Origin: CAVVDY01 sp963815775
Lineage (GTDB): Bacteria > Acidobacteriota > Terriglobia > Terriglobales > Acidobacteriaceae
Assembly: GCA_963815775.1 (NCBI GenBank)
Contig: CAWFIB010000010.1
Span: forward strand, 1 to 64,000
DNA length: 64,000 nt
Reading direction: 5' to 3'
In this document: in pieces, positions 1 to 8,878 of the stretch
Layout: every line of letters begins with the position of its first letter
Numbering within the stretch: the first letter of the stretch is position 1
Translations under genes and position numbers: made by a program
Notes under the pieces: model-generated
Database searches by the model: none
The model's input: only the letters and a program-made list of their open reading frames with translations
What the model was told of the DNA's origin: nothing

Positions 1-1
1 G

Positions 2-151
2 TACGTTGTGTTGCATGAACTTGTCCACTTGCGGGTCAAACATCACGATGACCAGTTCGTCGGAATCATGGACAAGCAATTGCCCCGCTGGAGGTCGCTG
101 CGGGAAGAACTGAATTGCTTGCCTCTCGCGCACGAAGCGTGGAGGGAATAA
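2..151 (+). CDS. YgjP/M48-type zinc metallopeptidase, C-terminal fragment
   Basis: The window opens inside this gene; only the last 49 codons and the TAA stop at 149-151 are visible. The fragment carries a zinc-metallopeptidase HEXXH motif (HELVH) followed by a histidine-rich stretch and a W-R-x-L-R-x-E-L-N tail, the pattern seen at the end of YgjP/DUF45 (SprT-like) proteins. Members of this family often sit directly after type I restriction-modification genes, so a restriction system may lie to the left, outside the window; that is inference. The gene ends 14 bases before the first CD-NTase remnant, which fits a defence cargo block. Confidence 0.7.
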   Translation, partial: YVVLHELVHLRVKHHDDQFVGIMDKQLPRWRSLREELNCLPLAHEAWRE

Positions 152-165
152 ACCGTTCACATCCC

Positions 166-1037
166 ATGCCATACACCGTCCCCGTACTCCTTCGATGAGT
201 TTATTGAGAATATCAGCCTTACCGGAGACCATCGGCAAACCGCAAGTAGCCGAAAGGACAGGATAGTGTCTCTTGTGAAGAACGAGTTCACGATATTCCT
301 GGATGCCTTTCCTTCGGGATCTATCCCTCGACGCACTGCACTCAAGAGCCATGCTGACCTCGATGTGATCGTTGTTCTGCATTGGGAAAAACACATCAAA
401 GGCAAAACCCCTGAACAGGTTCTGCAGGCCGTCAGAGACGCGCTTGGTGAGTACCGAACCAATGTTCCAAAAAAATGGCCAAGCGGTGAACCCTGCACTA
501 CACCTCTTGGCCAAATGTTGACGTTGTTCCGGTCTCACGTTCCGTCAACGAGGATGGAACGGTCAATCACTACAATGTGCCGAAGCACCAATTCAGAAAC
601 CTGGCTCTTTTCTCGTCCTCGCTTGTATTCGAGTCAGCTCGACAAAAAAAGCAACACAGTGTGGCGGCATGTTCAGGCCGACCATCAGGATGTTGAAGGA
701 GCGAACAAGTCGCACAGCGACCTGCTTCAGTCGTACCATATCGAAGTAATGGCATTGAAGATATTCAGCGAAAATATCACTGATTATTCCTGGGCGGTGT
801 TTTCAGACTCTGACCAGGCTGCCACGCTTGCAGCAGCGCCACTCGCTTACGACGGCGGCTATGCTGACGATTATCTGGACTGGAATGCACGCACTGAGGT
901 AGTTAAGAGGCTGGAGGCAGCCTGTGACAAGGCGCGCGCAAGCGGAAGTATTGACCTACAACGGGAGAGATGAGCATAAAGAGGCGATCGACAAGTGGCG
1001 TCAAGTCTTTGGAGATCGATTTCCAACATATGGCTAA
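166..1037 (+). pseudogene. CBASS-type CD-NTase (SMODS nucleotidyltransferase), frameshifted
   Basis: Reading across frames reconstructs one nucleotidyltransferase of the cGAS/DncV-like family, which makes cyclic oligonucleotide signals in CBASS anti-phage systems. It begins MPYTVP at 166, continues in another frame with SFDEFIENI, then shows the metal-binding GS...DLD motif (PSGSIPRRT, ADLDVIVVL), the third catalytic Asp in NVDVVPV, a QSYHIEVMALKIF helix and a C-terminal KWRQVFGDRFPTYG ending at the TAA at 1035. About six single-base indels are needed to join the parts; three fall in short homopolymers (CCCC at 180-183, A7 at 469-475, CCC at 491-493). It is either a true pseudogene or a low-quality stretch of assembly. 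Its stop overlaps the effector start (ATGGCTAA), so the two were translationally coupled. Confidence 0.75.
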
Positions 1038-1937
1038 CGATATTCCACAACTTCAGAATGGCGATCAAGCCCTCCGCCTGCTGGCGACTCAACGTCGGCT
1101 GTACAGGTGGGCGAAAAACGATCTCGGCAATACAAATTGTCCCTCGGCGAGACAGACCCGCCTACACTCCTTCTCGTGATTGACCATCTGAACCACACAT
1201 TGAGTGCGTGGCCCGCACTTGCTGGCATCCTTATCGGAGCTCTCCACGCCGCCGCAATCGACCCGATCAAAGATCGCTTAAGGGAGAAAGCGGCGGGGGT
1301 GCAAGAACTGTTCGACTGCAAAATCCTCGACTTCGAGCGGCCGGATCCCGACGGCGAGCAAACCCGACCGCGAGGATACCGCGATCAGTGTTGCGGTAAA
1401 GGAAGCTACCCTGCTGAGAGATTGGTATCCGGTGGCCGTGGGCGTACTGCCGCTTGCAGTCGCCCGCATCATCTGCCAACGAAGTAACTGTTGGTGGGAC
1501 GCTGAGTTCTCGCCGCTTTTATGGATGGAGCATAACCGCCTGGTGGATTGCCGTCATTGTGGCGATTGGCGTGATTGTGGATACGGGAACACCTGACATT
1601 CGAGGCTTTCATAATGTCTCTCTTGACGCCCGTTTTGCCTTTTATCTTGTGGAGCACGCGCGAAGTGAGACAACAGCGAGAGGCTGCGGACACAGAGTCG
1701 GATCCACGAAAAGTGTTGGGCGATCAGTTATGGGGTCAGGTCATGCAGCACGCGTTGGATGATGGTGCCGTTCAAGTGCAGGCGCGGGAATTCCAAGACG
1801 AAATCTTTCAACGGCGTCGCAAAAGCCCTCTGAAGTGTTCGTACTGGTTTTACTATTTGTTTAGGATGAGATTCGAGACTCAGATGCAGTTCAGTGGCGA
1901 AGACATGGTAACGGAGGCTCAATCGAAAGGCTGGTGA
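1030..1937 (+). pseudogene. S-4TM family CBASS pore-forming effector, frameshifted
   Basis: The reconstructed product resembles the SMODS-associated four-TM (S-4TM) effectors, which are thought to perforate the inner membrane when the partner CD-NTase is activated. Segments appear in order across three frames: MANDIPQLQNGDQALRLLATQRRLYRWAK from 1030, a hydrophobic stretch with AGILIGALHAAAIDP and VQELFDCKILDF, then RDWYPVAVGVLPLAVARIIC and QRSNCWWDAE, a further TM (WWIAVIVAIGVIV), a TM near SLLTPVLPFILW, and a cytosolic tail with REFQDEIFQRRRKSPL ending at the TGA at 1935. At least four frameshifts separate them. The start codon overlaps the CD-NTase stop by 8 bases, and the order CD-NTase then effector is typical of a minimal CBASS operon. 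Confidence 0.7.
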
Positions 1938-1941
1938 GGCG

Positions 1942-2855
1942 TTACGAGTATGCGGGAAATGGATCTCCCAAAGACCTCTCGCCATTTGCTTATTGCGGAA
2001 TAATGATCTCCACGCGCTTCATGTCTGAGCGCGACTTGGGCGGCCTCAGCTGCATTATTGAGCCGTTGGCGCGTTGATGTCCTGTCATCGTAGATTAGAT
2101 AATCATCAATGGTTCCGCTTATCCCCGGCGGGATTTGACGTTCGATATTGCAACGCATTCGACAACGCCGGAAATAGCGCGGCCGCAGCTTGAGCGTAGC
2201 TGCCATAATTTACATACTGCGTCGAGTAAGGATATAGGGTTGACTGGGTGGTCGGCCATGCATTCGCTAACGCCATTTCCAAGTGAAAACCTGTCAGCTT
2301 GTTATAGTGGGTAACGATTCCACGACTTAAACATTTTAACGAAGGGAACAAAACACCCTCCGGTTTCTTTGTTCATAGCCGTCGTTCGCTCCGCATGTTT
2401 GGTTGGATCCGTGGAAATCCAGCCACTTCCAACATGGCTTGGAATCACATATCCGCCTCCATTCCTGTGAAAGGCCGGAACCACGTCAAAGCCGTACGTT
2501 GCGAATGCGAGGTGGATTGCAGGGTGATCCTTCCGGATAGGAGTGCCAGGGTAAAGCAATCCTTCAGTATTGAGTGAAATCTTTCCAACACCTTCTGGAC
2601 GGAATCATACGTACTGTAATAATCGCTACCGTGTTTTGAGTAGTCGAGCACGACGAACAAGTCGATGTCATTTGGGGGGCGAATAAGCGTTCGCCGTGCA
2701 TACGACCCGGTCAAGAATGTTGAATCCACCCAGAGTTTTGCGTTGAGGCAGTCCCGCACGCCAGTTTGCTTTGTGGCGGCATCTGTCCTCTGTGTATCAG
2801 TAGGCTCCAGCCTCGCGCAAAACTCGTCAAAGGAGGCTCGGGCGGTAAGTGGCAT
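1942..2855 (-). pseudogene. Second CD-NTase, convergent, frameshifted
   Basis: A second cGAS/DncV-like nucleotidyltransferase runs on the minus strand from the ATG at 2855. The first frame contains the catalytic signature TGSYARRT followed by NDIDLFVVLDY; a second frame supplies the third Asp (FDVVPAF) and the KHAER...FVKMFKSWNR region; a third frame supplies HYNKLTGFHLEMALANAW; a fourth holds DDYLIYDDRTSTRQRLNNAA, SKWREVFG and the end FGDPFPAYS with TAA at 1942-1944. At least four single-base frameshifts are required. The C-terminus parallels that of the other CD-NTase (FGDRFPTYG), showing the same subfamily, but the N-terminal halves differ, so it is a diverged paralogue rather than a copy. 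It ends 4 bases from the S-4TM stop. No effector gene of its own is seen. Confidence 0.72.
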
Positions 2856-2970
2856 ACCAAAAGTCTAACAAAACACGCAGGCTGGTCAACTCATTCCATT
2901 GAGAGCAGGGAACATTGCACAACCGCCTAACGTCCTTGGCGCTACGCCACCATGATGCAGAAATGCGCTA

Positions 2971-3234
2971 TTAAGGTTTGTGAGATTCCGAAGATGAAAT
3001 GCGTTTCTCATAATCTTTTTGAATCAGTTGCCGCCGCTGCTCCTTGGTCTTTTCGGTTAGTCCCGGAGCAATCCATTTCCATACCGCTACGCCCCTCTCA
3101 TCCCAAGCCATCACCGCCGAGTCCAAAACTTTCTTTCGAGAACCCAAAACCTTGGTTCCGTCTGCCAGGTGAACTTCCCAGCGAATATCTGGGCCAGTGC
3201 TAAGCTGCATCACGCGCCTCCGCAAAAGCTCCAT
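2971..3234 (-). CDS. Small protein of unknown function coupled to the integrase
   Basis: An 87-residue product beginning MELLRRRVMQL and ending in a basic, charged helix (LTEKTKEQRRQLIQKDYEK). The ATG at 3234 overlaps the integrase stop as TAATG, so it is probably translated by coupling; a GTG three codons earlier is the alternative start. I do not recognise a family. A small basic ORF directly after an island integrase could be an accessory such as an excision or regulatory protein, but no helix-turn-helix is obvious. The clean frame next to the frameshifted CBASS genes shows that sequence quality recovers from about here on. Confidence 0.5.
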   Translation of the reverse strand: MELLRRRVMQLSTGPDIRWEVHLADGTKVLGSRKKVLDSAVMAWDERGVAVWKWIAPGLTEKTKEQRRQLIQKDYEKRISSSESHKP

Positions 3235-4286
3235 TATAGCCACGTCGCTTTCACCGCTTTCTCAAGCGCGTTCTGCCGCGACTCAATCCACTGTGCGTAA
3301 TGTTTCTCGACGATCTGCGTAGAGTTTCCCAAGATCGCGGCGACCTCTGAAACGGGAACGCCTTTTGATAGCAGATCCGCCGCGAACGTGTGACGGAACC
3401 GATGGGCATGGATATGCACGCCGGAAACTTCCGACAGCCGCCGTAACGTCCTCTGCCAGTCCCCGACGCAAGACTTCGGGTTTCCAATTCCGGACCAGAA
3501 AAAATACTCGCCACTCCCGTTCATCTTTTCCAAAGATTCCAGGGTCTCTTTGTGGAGCGGCAACCGAACAGGCTTCTGATTCTTGTGGGTGCGGAGCGTG
3601 ATCATTCCGCCGGACACCGCCACGCGTTTCAATTGGACAACATCACGGATGCGGAGTCCCGTCCATCTGAGCACCAAAACGAAAGCCCTGATCCGCTCAC
3701 GATTGTCCTCCCGGTAGATCCCTTTCTTCGGGAACAGGGGAATCGCCCAATCGATCCGCTCCAGTTCGTCCTTCTCGAACGGCTTCTTTTCGATGACTAA
3801 TTCCTTCGGATATTTCAACGCGACGGCGGGATTGTTTTTTATCCATTCCCGCCCGATGCAGAACGCGAAGAACGACCGCAGGCGTTCGAGCTTCTTCCTG
3901 GCCGTGCTCGGGCGTACTTTCCATTCCGCCCGGAAGGAAGAAATAGAATCAGCGTCGATCGCGCTGAGCGGCAACGTCCCGAAATAGGTTGCAAGCTCCC
4001 CAACAAGGAGCTCCATCTTCTTCACCGTCTCTTCCGACAGTCCGCGCGCCCGCATATCGCCAAGCAGGCGTTCGCCGGCGTCCTTGCAAGAGGGGATCTC
4101 GCGCATCCCGCCCGCTTCCCATTCGCGCACGATCTTTTGTGCGGCTTCCCAACTCCGCACATCAAGGGCTTTGCGGATGGCCGTTCCGTTCAGGGTCCCT
4201 TCCGCATGGATAGGGCATTGGCACGAGCGGAATCTCCGGGACGTGAACTTGCACGCCTTCATGTGCCTGCGGTAGATGGTGATCAT
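3234..4286 (-). CDS. Tyrosine recombinase (island integrase)
   Basis: A 350-residue phage-type integrase. The N-terminus has a Cys-rich patch (KACKFTSRRFRSCQCPIH) followed by a SAM-like core-binding domain (about residues 50-150). The catalytic domain shows the first Arg in LRWTGLRIRDVVQLKR, the HxxR box in HAHRFRHTFAADLL, and the nucleophilic Tyr in VEKHYAQW. The start is placed at MITIYRRH because related integrases begin this way; an ATG 9 codons upstream (4313) is also open. The gene begins 75 bases from the 3' end of tmRNA and points away from it, the usual arrangement for an integrase that uses ssrA as attB. It probably catalyses insertion and excision of the island to the left. Confidence 0.93.
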   Translation of the reverse strand: MITIYRRHMKACKFTSRRFRSCQCPIHAEGTLNGTAIRKALDVRSWEAAQKIVREWEAGGMREIPSCKDAGERLLGDMRARGLSEETVKKMELLVGELATYFGTLPLSAIDADSISSFRAEWKVRPSTARKKLERLRSFFAFCIGREWIKNNPAVALKYPKELVIEKKPFEKDELERIDWAIPLFPKKGIYREDNRERIRAFVLVLRWTGLRIRDVVQLKRVAVSGGMITLRTHKNQKPVRLPLHKETLESLEKMNGSGEYFFWSGIGNPKSCVGDWQRTLRRLSEVSGVHIHAHRFRHTFAADLLSKGVPVSEVAAILGNSTQIVEKHYAQWIESRQNALEKAVKATWL

Positions 4287-4361
4287 GACAGGAGAGTGTA
4301 CCACGCACGGCACACGCGGAGGACTAACTATGTGTAAGTTATTGAAAATAAAGAAGTTAAA

Positions 4362-4400
4362 TGGTGGAGGCGGCGGGAGTTGAACCCGCGTCCGAAAATG
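4362..4400. other. Inferred attachment site at the 3' end of ssrA
   Basis: The TΨC arm and acceptor end of tmRNA lie directly against an integrase that points away from them, so the recombination core is expected within about the last 30-40 bases of ssrA. I found no second copy of this segment in 1-4361, so the other att copy must lie left of the window. This is inference from known ssrA-targeting islands; the exact crossover cannot be seen from one junction. Confidence 0.5.
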
Positions 4401-4725
4401 CTGCCAGCAAAGAGCCTACATACTTAGTTGATTCACGCGCCAGTTACCCGGCACTCTCGCCCGCCACGCTGAGAACCAACAAGAAACGTGGCCGGCCAGC
4501 CTGAAAATCTCGCTTCGAACTCCCAGACGTAGAGTTCAACGCCAGCTCACTGTATGACGCCCGCTCTCAGCCCATGAGCAAAGCCGAGGAAGGCGGCAGC
4601 CTAACTAATTAAGCTGCGTATGCCAGCTGTTGATTGGCAATTCTGTTTTTGCACACGATTACGGATGCATGCACTCCGGTATGCCTCTTTGCCGCAATCA
4701 CTTCCGTCGAAGCCGTGACGCCCCC
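4362..4725 (-). ncRNA. ssrA: tmRNA (transfer-messenger RNA)
   Basis: The tRNA-like ends are clear: the 5' GGGGGCG pairs with the 3' CGCCTCC, giving a 7-bp acceptor stem with one G-U pair, followed by an encoded ACCA; the TΨC arm has GGTTCAACTCCC near the 3' end. The 364-nt length is normal. The tag frame ends in QQLAYAA and TAA (stop at 4609-4611), matching the Ala-rich degradation tags recognised by ClpXP. A GCC codon at 4636-4638 would give the tag ANQQLAYAA; the exact resume codon is not certain. The molecule rescues stalled ribosomes together with SmpB, whose gene is not in the window. Confidence 0.95.
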
Positions 4726-4850
4726 ACGTGTGGTTGGAACGGTCAACTTCACTGTACCATCGCTGGTTGGCGAAAGGAAACTGCTACTCGATTAGATGCA
4801 TCGCGACGGGGTCCCGACGCTGACCTGAATTCTTCGTATGCCGTCCTGGA

Positions 4851-5144
4851 TCAGCGATTCGGCTTGCCTTTGGGTAGCGCCCGGAAAGCGGCGGCAGCAA
4901 ACCAGAAGGCGAGAACCGCGAGCACCACAATCTCGCCTACATCCATGACCGAATCCCAGGGACTCAGCCCCAACAGCATCCTCTCGACCCCCAGTCCCAG
5001 AACGAATTCTCCCGAGATGGCACCGAACAATGCCATGCGAGATGATGGAACCCACCGATTCTTCGGCAGTTCCTCAAACACAGGACCTCCTTGTCCGCTT
5101 GGGACCGGATGAGCGATTTTTCGGTGAACGGTTTCGCGGCGCAA
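4851..5144 (-). CDS. Possible small membrane protein, unknown function
   Basis: An ORF of up to 97 residues with two hydrophobic segments in its C-terminal half, around ALFGAISGEFVLGLG and GEIVVLAVLAFWFAAAAF, ending in a short basic tail. An internal ATG at 5033 would give a 61-residue protein that starts just before the first membrane segment. There is no recognised domain and no convincing ribosome-binding site. It fills the gap between ssrA and bshC. It may be a genuine two-TM protein or a chance ORF; I keep it because its hydrophobic pattern is regular. Confidence 0.35.
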   Translation of the reverse strand: MRRETVHRKIAHPVPSGQGGPVFEELPKNRWVPSSRMALFGAISGEFVLGLGVERMLLGLSPWDSVMDVGEIVVLAVLAFWFAAAAFRALPKGKPNR

Positions 5145-5314
5145 GCGGCGTGTTGGAGATTGCGAGAGTGCGAATGGAGCACGCTTCCCTGTTCTCTACC
5201 CCGATTCCCTGCATCCCGCCGGACGGAAATTCATCCAAAGCACTTGCGCCTGTTAGTCTTACAGCGAGGGCGGATGATCGAGATTGCTACTAATTCGGGC
5301 TGCTGCCGGCGGGA

Positions 5315-6928
5315 GTGCTTGGCGTGATTCCCGACTGCATTTCGTTCAGCGCTATCCCTCATACCACCAAGCTATTTTCCGATTACCTTTCGCACGCGCC
5401 CGGCATTCGCAAGTTCTTCCCGCATGCATCCGACGGGACTTACATCGCCTCGCTCGCGCGCGTGGTTCCGTCGGGAACGGAGACGCATCGCCGGGTGGCA
5501 GATGTGCTGGAGCGGCAGAACCGGGCCTGGGGCGCTTCCGACGCGGTGCTGCGCAACATTCAGCGATTGCGCGAAGGGGCTCATGCCGTTGTCACCGGCC
5601 AGCAGGTGGGACTGTTTGGCGGGCCGCTGCTGGCATTGCTGAAGGTCGCATCGGCGCTGGCGCTGGCGCAGCAGGTAGACCGCTCGGGCGTGCCGTGCGT
5701 GCCCGTCTTCTGGATGGCCAGCGAGGACCACGACTTGGCGGAAGTCAACCAAGCGTTGCTGCTCACCCACGACTTTAACCTTACAGCGTTTGCGGCTGAA
5801 ACCAAAGGGGTTGACGGCTCTCCAGTTGCTGATGTGAGACTCGCGCGAGGAACCGCCGATCTGGTCGAACAAGCGGCTGATTTGCTTGGCGACTCGCTCG
5901 CTGCCGACTATCTGCGCGAAAGCTATCGCGAAGGCGAGACGCTGTCGAATGCCTACGCGCGGCTCTACGCTCGAATCTTCGCCGAGCATGGTCTGGTCAT
6001 CCTCGATCCTGCCGACGACGAACTTCATCGCATTGCTACGCCCCTGTTTGTCGAAGCCATTGAGCGCGTCAGCGAACTGGACGCCGCTCTGCTGGAGCGC
6101 AATCGTGAACTCGCGGCGGCCGGCTATCACGAGCAAGTGAAGGTCACCGATCTTTCGACTCCGCTGTTCGCGCTGGTGGATGGCGTGCGGGTCCCGGTAC
6201 ACCGCGCGAACGGACAATTTTCCATCGGCACCGATCGCTTGTCCTCGGCCGAGCTCATTCGCCGCATCGAGGAGCGCCCGCAGGACTTCAACGCCAACGT
6301 CCTTCTGCGGCCCGTGCTTCAGGACTACTGGCTGCCCACGCTGACCTACTTCGGCGGGCCGGCGGAGGTCGCCTACTTCGCGCAGGCCGGTGTGGTTTAC
6401 GAAAAGCTGCTGGGAAGAATTACGCCCATCCTGTCGCGGCTGAGCGCCACGCTGATTGAGCCTCGCATCGCACGCCTGCTGGAGAAGTATGAGGTGGAGC
6501 TGCCGGAGATGTTCCATGGCGAGGGCGAGTTGCGCGAGTGCATTGCCGCGCGTTCCCTGCCCCCGCAACTCAAGGACGACTTTCTTAAAGGAAAGCTGGC
6601 AGTCGAGGAAGCCATGCAGCGCGTCTCGGAATCGCTGGCACGGCTTGACCCGACGCTGGTGCGGGCCGCGAACCGAGCCGCCAGTAAAATGCTCTACCAG
6701 GTCAGCCGGCTGGAGCGGCGGGCGGCAGCGGCCGAGCTGCGGCGCAACGAAGTCATCGCGCGGCACGCGGCGCAGATTGAGAATGCGTTGTATCCCAGAA
6801 AGACTTTGCAGGAGCGCGAGATCAGCGGCATCTACTTCTACGCCAAGTATGGTCCGCAGTTGATCGAGCGACTGATTGAGTCGGCCTCGGCCCGCTGTCC
6901 GGAACACAGAGTCATTCAACTCGGATAG
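5315..6928 (+). CDS. bshC: Bacillithiol biosynthesis cysteine-adding enzyme BshC
   Basis: A 537-residue protein of the BshC family, which adds cysteine to glucosaminyl-malate in the last step of bacillithiol synthesis. Family landmarks are VTGQQVGLFGGPLLAL near residue 90, FWMASEDHDLAEVN near residue 135, a central NVLLRPVLQDYWLPTL and a YFGGPAEVAYFAQ motif, and a long C-terminal coiled-coil-like helix. Length matches the family. The start is a GTG at 5315; another GTG at 5324 is possible. It stands alone, but bshB1 lies about 10 kb away in the window; bshA is not seen. The cytosolic product is a low-molecular-weight thiol. Confidence 0.93.
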   Translation: MLGVIPDCISFSAIPHTTKLFSDYLSHAPGIRKFFPHASDGTYIASLARVVPSGTETHRRVADVLERQNRAWGASDAVLRNIQRLREGAHAVVTGQQVGLFGGPLLALLKVASALALAQQVDRSGVPCVPVFWMASEDHDLAEVNQALLLTHDFNLTAFAAETKGVDGSPVADVRLARGTADLVEQAADLLGDSLAADYLRESYREGETLSNAYARLYARIFAEHGLVILDPADDELHRIATPLFVEAIERVSELDAALLERNRELAAAGYHEQVKVTDLSTPLFALVDGVRVPVHRANGQFSIGTDRLSSAELIRRIEERPQDFNANVLLRPVLQDYWLPTLTYFGGPAEVAYFAQAGVVYEKLLGRITPILSRLSATLIEPRIARLLEKYEVELPEMFHGEGELRECIAARSLPPQLKDDFLKGKLAVEEAMQRVSESLARLDPTLVRAANRAASKMLYQVSRLERRAAAAELRRNEVIARHAAQIENALYPRKTLQEREISGIYFYAKYGPQLIERLIESASARCPEHRVIQLG

Positions 6929-6967
6929 GGCCCGCTCTTCGACTGGGTTTTGCTTTCAGTTGAGGCT

Positions 6968-7966
6968 CTAGACAGGACGTGCGACCAAGTCAAGATGGTC
7001 GAATTGGGCGCGAGGCAATTCCGCCATGACCCGAGACGGATCTTTTCCGCACCTAAGCTCCCCGCCATCTCGCAATACGCCGATCTCATAACCTAACCCG
7101 TAGAAAAACTCCAGGTATTCAGTGGCTGACATTCCTGAGCGGGCAGGCAGCGCGCTGGGCGTGAACTCAGTGAAGATAACCGGCTTACTGCACCGAAGAA
7201 GCTCAGCGATTCCGCGCAAGGCCTTGCCCTCCGCACCTTCGATATCGATCTTGACGACGTCCAGCTCCTGATCCGGCGGCAAAATGGCAGACACCGGAAA
7301 GGCCTGCACCGTCTCTCCCGCCTGCGATGGATCGGTAATGGGACGCGATTCCGTCACCCCGTTGCTGCCATCAGAAAACAGGGTGAGAAGCTCCCATCGG
7401 TCCGAAGCAGCGGCTTGAAAGATGGACAGGTTGGAAAAGGAGTTGGCAGTCCGGCTGGCGTTAATGAGAGCAACATTCCGTGGATTCGGTTCAAGCGCCC
7501 AGACCTTGCCCGATGGACCCACCGCCCGGCTCGACAGCAAGGAATAAAAGCCGATATTGGCGCCTATATCCAGCACACGCATACCTTGCTTCAGCAGGCT
7601 GCGAAACAGGTGTGACACCTTGACTTCGTAATCGCCGGTTGCTGCAATCTCCCGGCCTACTGCGTAGTCGTCGACCGGTACGAACATTTTGAAACCCTGT
7701 ATGACGCGCAGTTCAACCGGTGAAGGCCGCTTCTCCAAGAGTTCACGTCTGGCAAACTCCGGGGAACCCACAAACCCGCTGACTATCTCCTGCAATGGCG
7801 CTCCGACACGCAGGCATTGGGATTGAAGTTCCTCGCTGGTCGGCAACCGGCCCAGCAACAGCCGATAACACTGAAAGATGTCGAACTCCGTCGCCTGCTC
7901 GACGAAAACCGCCCCTGGAGCATCGGCAACATGGAAGATGTTAGGAACTGTTGCTCCTTTAGACAT
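6968..7966 (-). CDS. FkbM family methyltransferase with DUF4214-like N-terminus
   Basis: A 332-residue protein. Residues about 25-75 (FQCYRLLLGRLPTSEELQ, VGSPEFARRELL) look like the DUF4214 helical repeat often fused to glycan-modifying enzymes. The rest is a class I SAM methyltransferase of the FkbM type: motif I VLDIGANIGFYSLLSS, acidic loop ALEPNPRNV, and the characteristic DVVKIDIEGAEGKAL followed by KPVIFTEF. FkbM enzymes O-methylate sugars or polyketide hydroxyls; the substrate here cannot be told. It is divergent from the DUF4239 gene and convergent with bshC, so it is probably its own transcript. Confidence 0.88.
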   Translation of the reverse strand: MSKGATVPNIFHVADAPGAVFVEQATEFDIFQCYRLLLGRLPTSEELQSQCLRVGAPLQEIVSGFVGSPEFARRELLEKRPSPVELRVIQGFKMFVPVDDYAVGREIAATGDYEVKVSHLFRSLLKQGMRVLDIGANIGFYSLLSSRAVGPSGKVWALEPNPRNVALINASRTANSFSNLSIFQAAASDRWELLTLFSDGSNGVTESRPITDPSQAGETVQAFPVSAILPPDQELDVVKIDIEGAEGKALRGIAELLRCSKPVIFTEFTPSALPARSGMSATEYLEFFYGLGYEIGVLRDGGELRCGKDPSRVMAELPRAQFDHLDLVARPV

Positions 7967-8107
7967 GCCATCAAGCTACCACAGAGCCCAGTGGCTCCGA
8001 ACTGCTCCGAACTTGCGCACTCCGATTCCCCGGACGGCGTAAAACAACCCCCGTCGTGAGAATTCGTGTAATCTTCTGTGCACGGGCAACGACCTACCGC
8101 CCGCCCT

Positions 8108-8878
8108 GTGACCACTTACCTGAGCGATGTTCTAATCATCACCGCTTGTGTGGTGGCGGCGCTGACGTTCCTTTGGATCGTCACCCGTACATCCGCCGCC
8201 CCCTCGCGCAAGGAGTCGAACGACTTCACCGGCGCCGTGGTTGCGGTCATCGGCACGACCTATGCCGTCATCCTCGCCTTCATGCTGTCCGGAGTCTGGA
8301 ACATGTTCCAGCAGGCGCAGGCCAACGAAGAGCAGGAAGCCAATTCCTTGACCAACATCTGGCGGATCGCGGGGGAGATCAAGGAGCCTACGTCGGCGCA
8401 GATGCGGGCGCTGTGCCTGAAATATGCCCACCACGCCGTCTCCCAGGAATGGCCGGCCCTGGCCGCCGGCCAATCGGTTCCCCCTGACACCTCGGATACG
8501 GTCAACCTCATGTGGAAGGTCGCGGGCCAGACCCAGGAACATGCCGGCAGCGACGCCATCGCGGTGTATCAACTGATGGAGGAGTTGCGCATGCTGACGG
8601 AATACCGGCGAACCCGCATGATGCAGGCCCGCGAGGGGCTTCCCGGAATCCTGTGGGCGGTGCTGATCGCAGGCGGAATCATTACAGTCGCGGCGTCGTG
8701 TTTCTTTGGGGTGCCAAGTTTCCGCTTTCACGTGCTGCAGGTGGTCGTGCTTAGCTTTCTGATCGCGTTGGTGCTGGTGGCAATCGATGACATCGACCGC
8801 CCCTATACAGGTGTGGTCAGCGTGCAGCCGGAAGGCTTCTCGTTTTCGCTGGACACCTTTAACGGGCACAACTTCTAA
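8108..8878 (+). CDS. DUF4239 membrane protein
   Basis: About 256 residues with four membrane segments: one at the N-terminus (VLIITACVVAALTFLWIV), one after the FTGAVVAVIGTTYAVILAF box, and two near the C-terminus (VLIAGGIITVAASCFFG, VVVLSFLIALVLVAIDDID). The layout with a soluble helical middle and a DIDRPYTG tail is typical of DUF4239, a family sometimes compared with bestrophin-like channels; no function is established. GTG at 8108 is chosen over the in-frame GTG at 8078 because it begins just before the first TM. Its end overlaps the convergent amrS gene by 4 bases. Confidence 0.75.
   Translation: MTTYLSDVLIITACVVAALTFLWIVTRTSAAPSRKESNDFTGAVVAVIGTTYAVILAFMLSGVWNMFQQAQANEEQEANSLTNIWRIAGEIKEPTSAQMRALCLKYAHHAVSQEWPALAAGQSVPPDTSDTVNLMWKVAGQTQEHAGSDAIAVYQLMEELRMLTEYRRTRMMQAREGLPGILWAVLIAGGIITVAASCFFGVPSFRFHVLQVVVLSFLIALVLVAIDDIDRPYTGVVSVQPEGFSFSLDTFNGHNF

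Noticed and set aside
5372..6919. 515-codon open frame antisense to bshC
   Set aside because: It mirrors a clear BshC coding frame in GC-rich sequence; its translation is rich in Arg, Gln and His with no domain, typical of a shadow.
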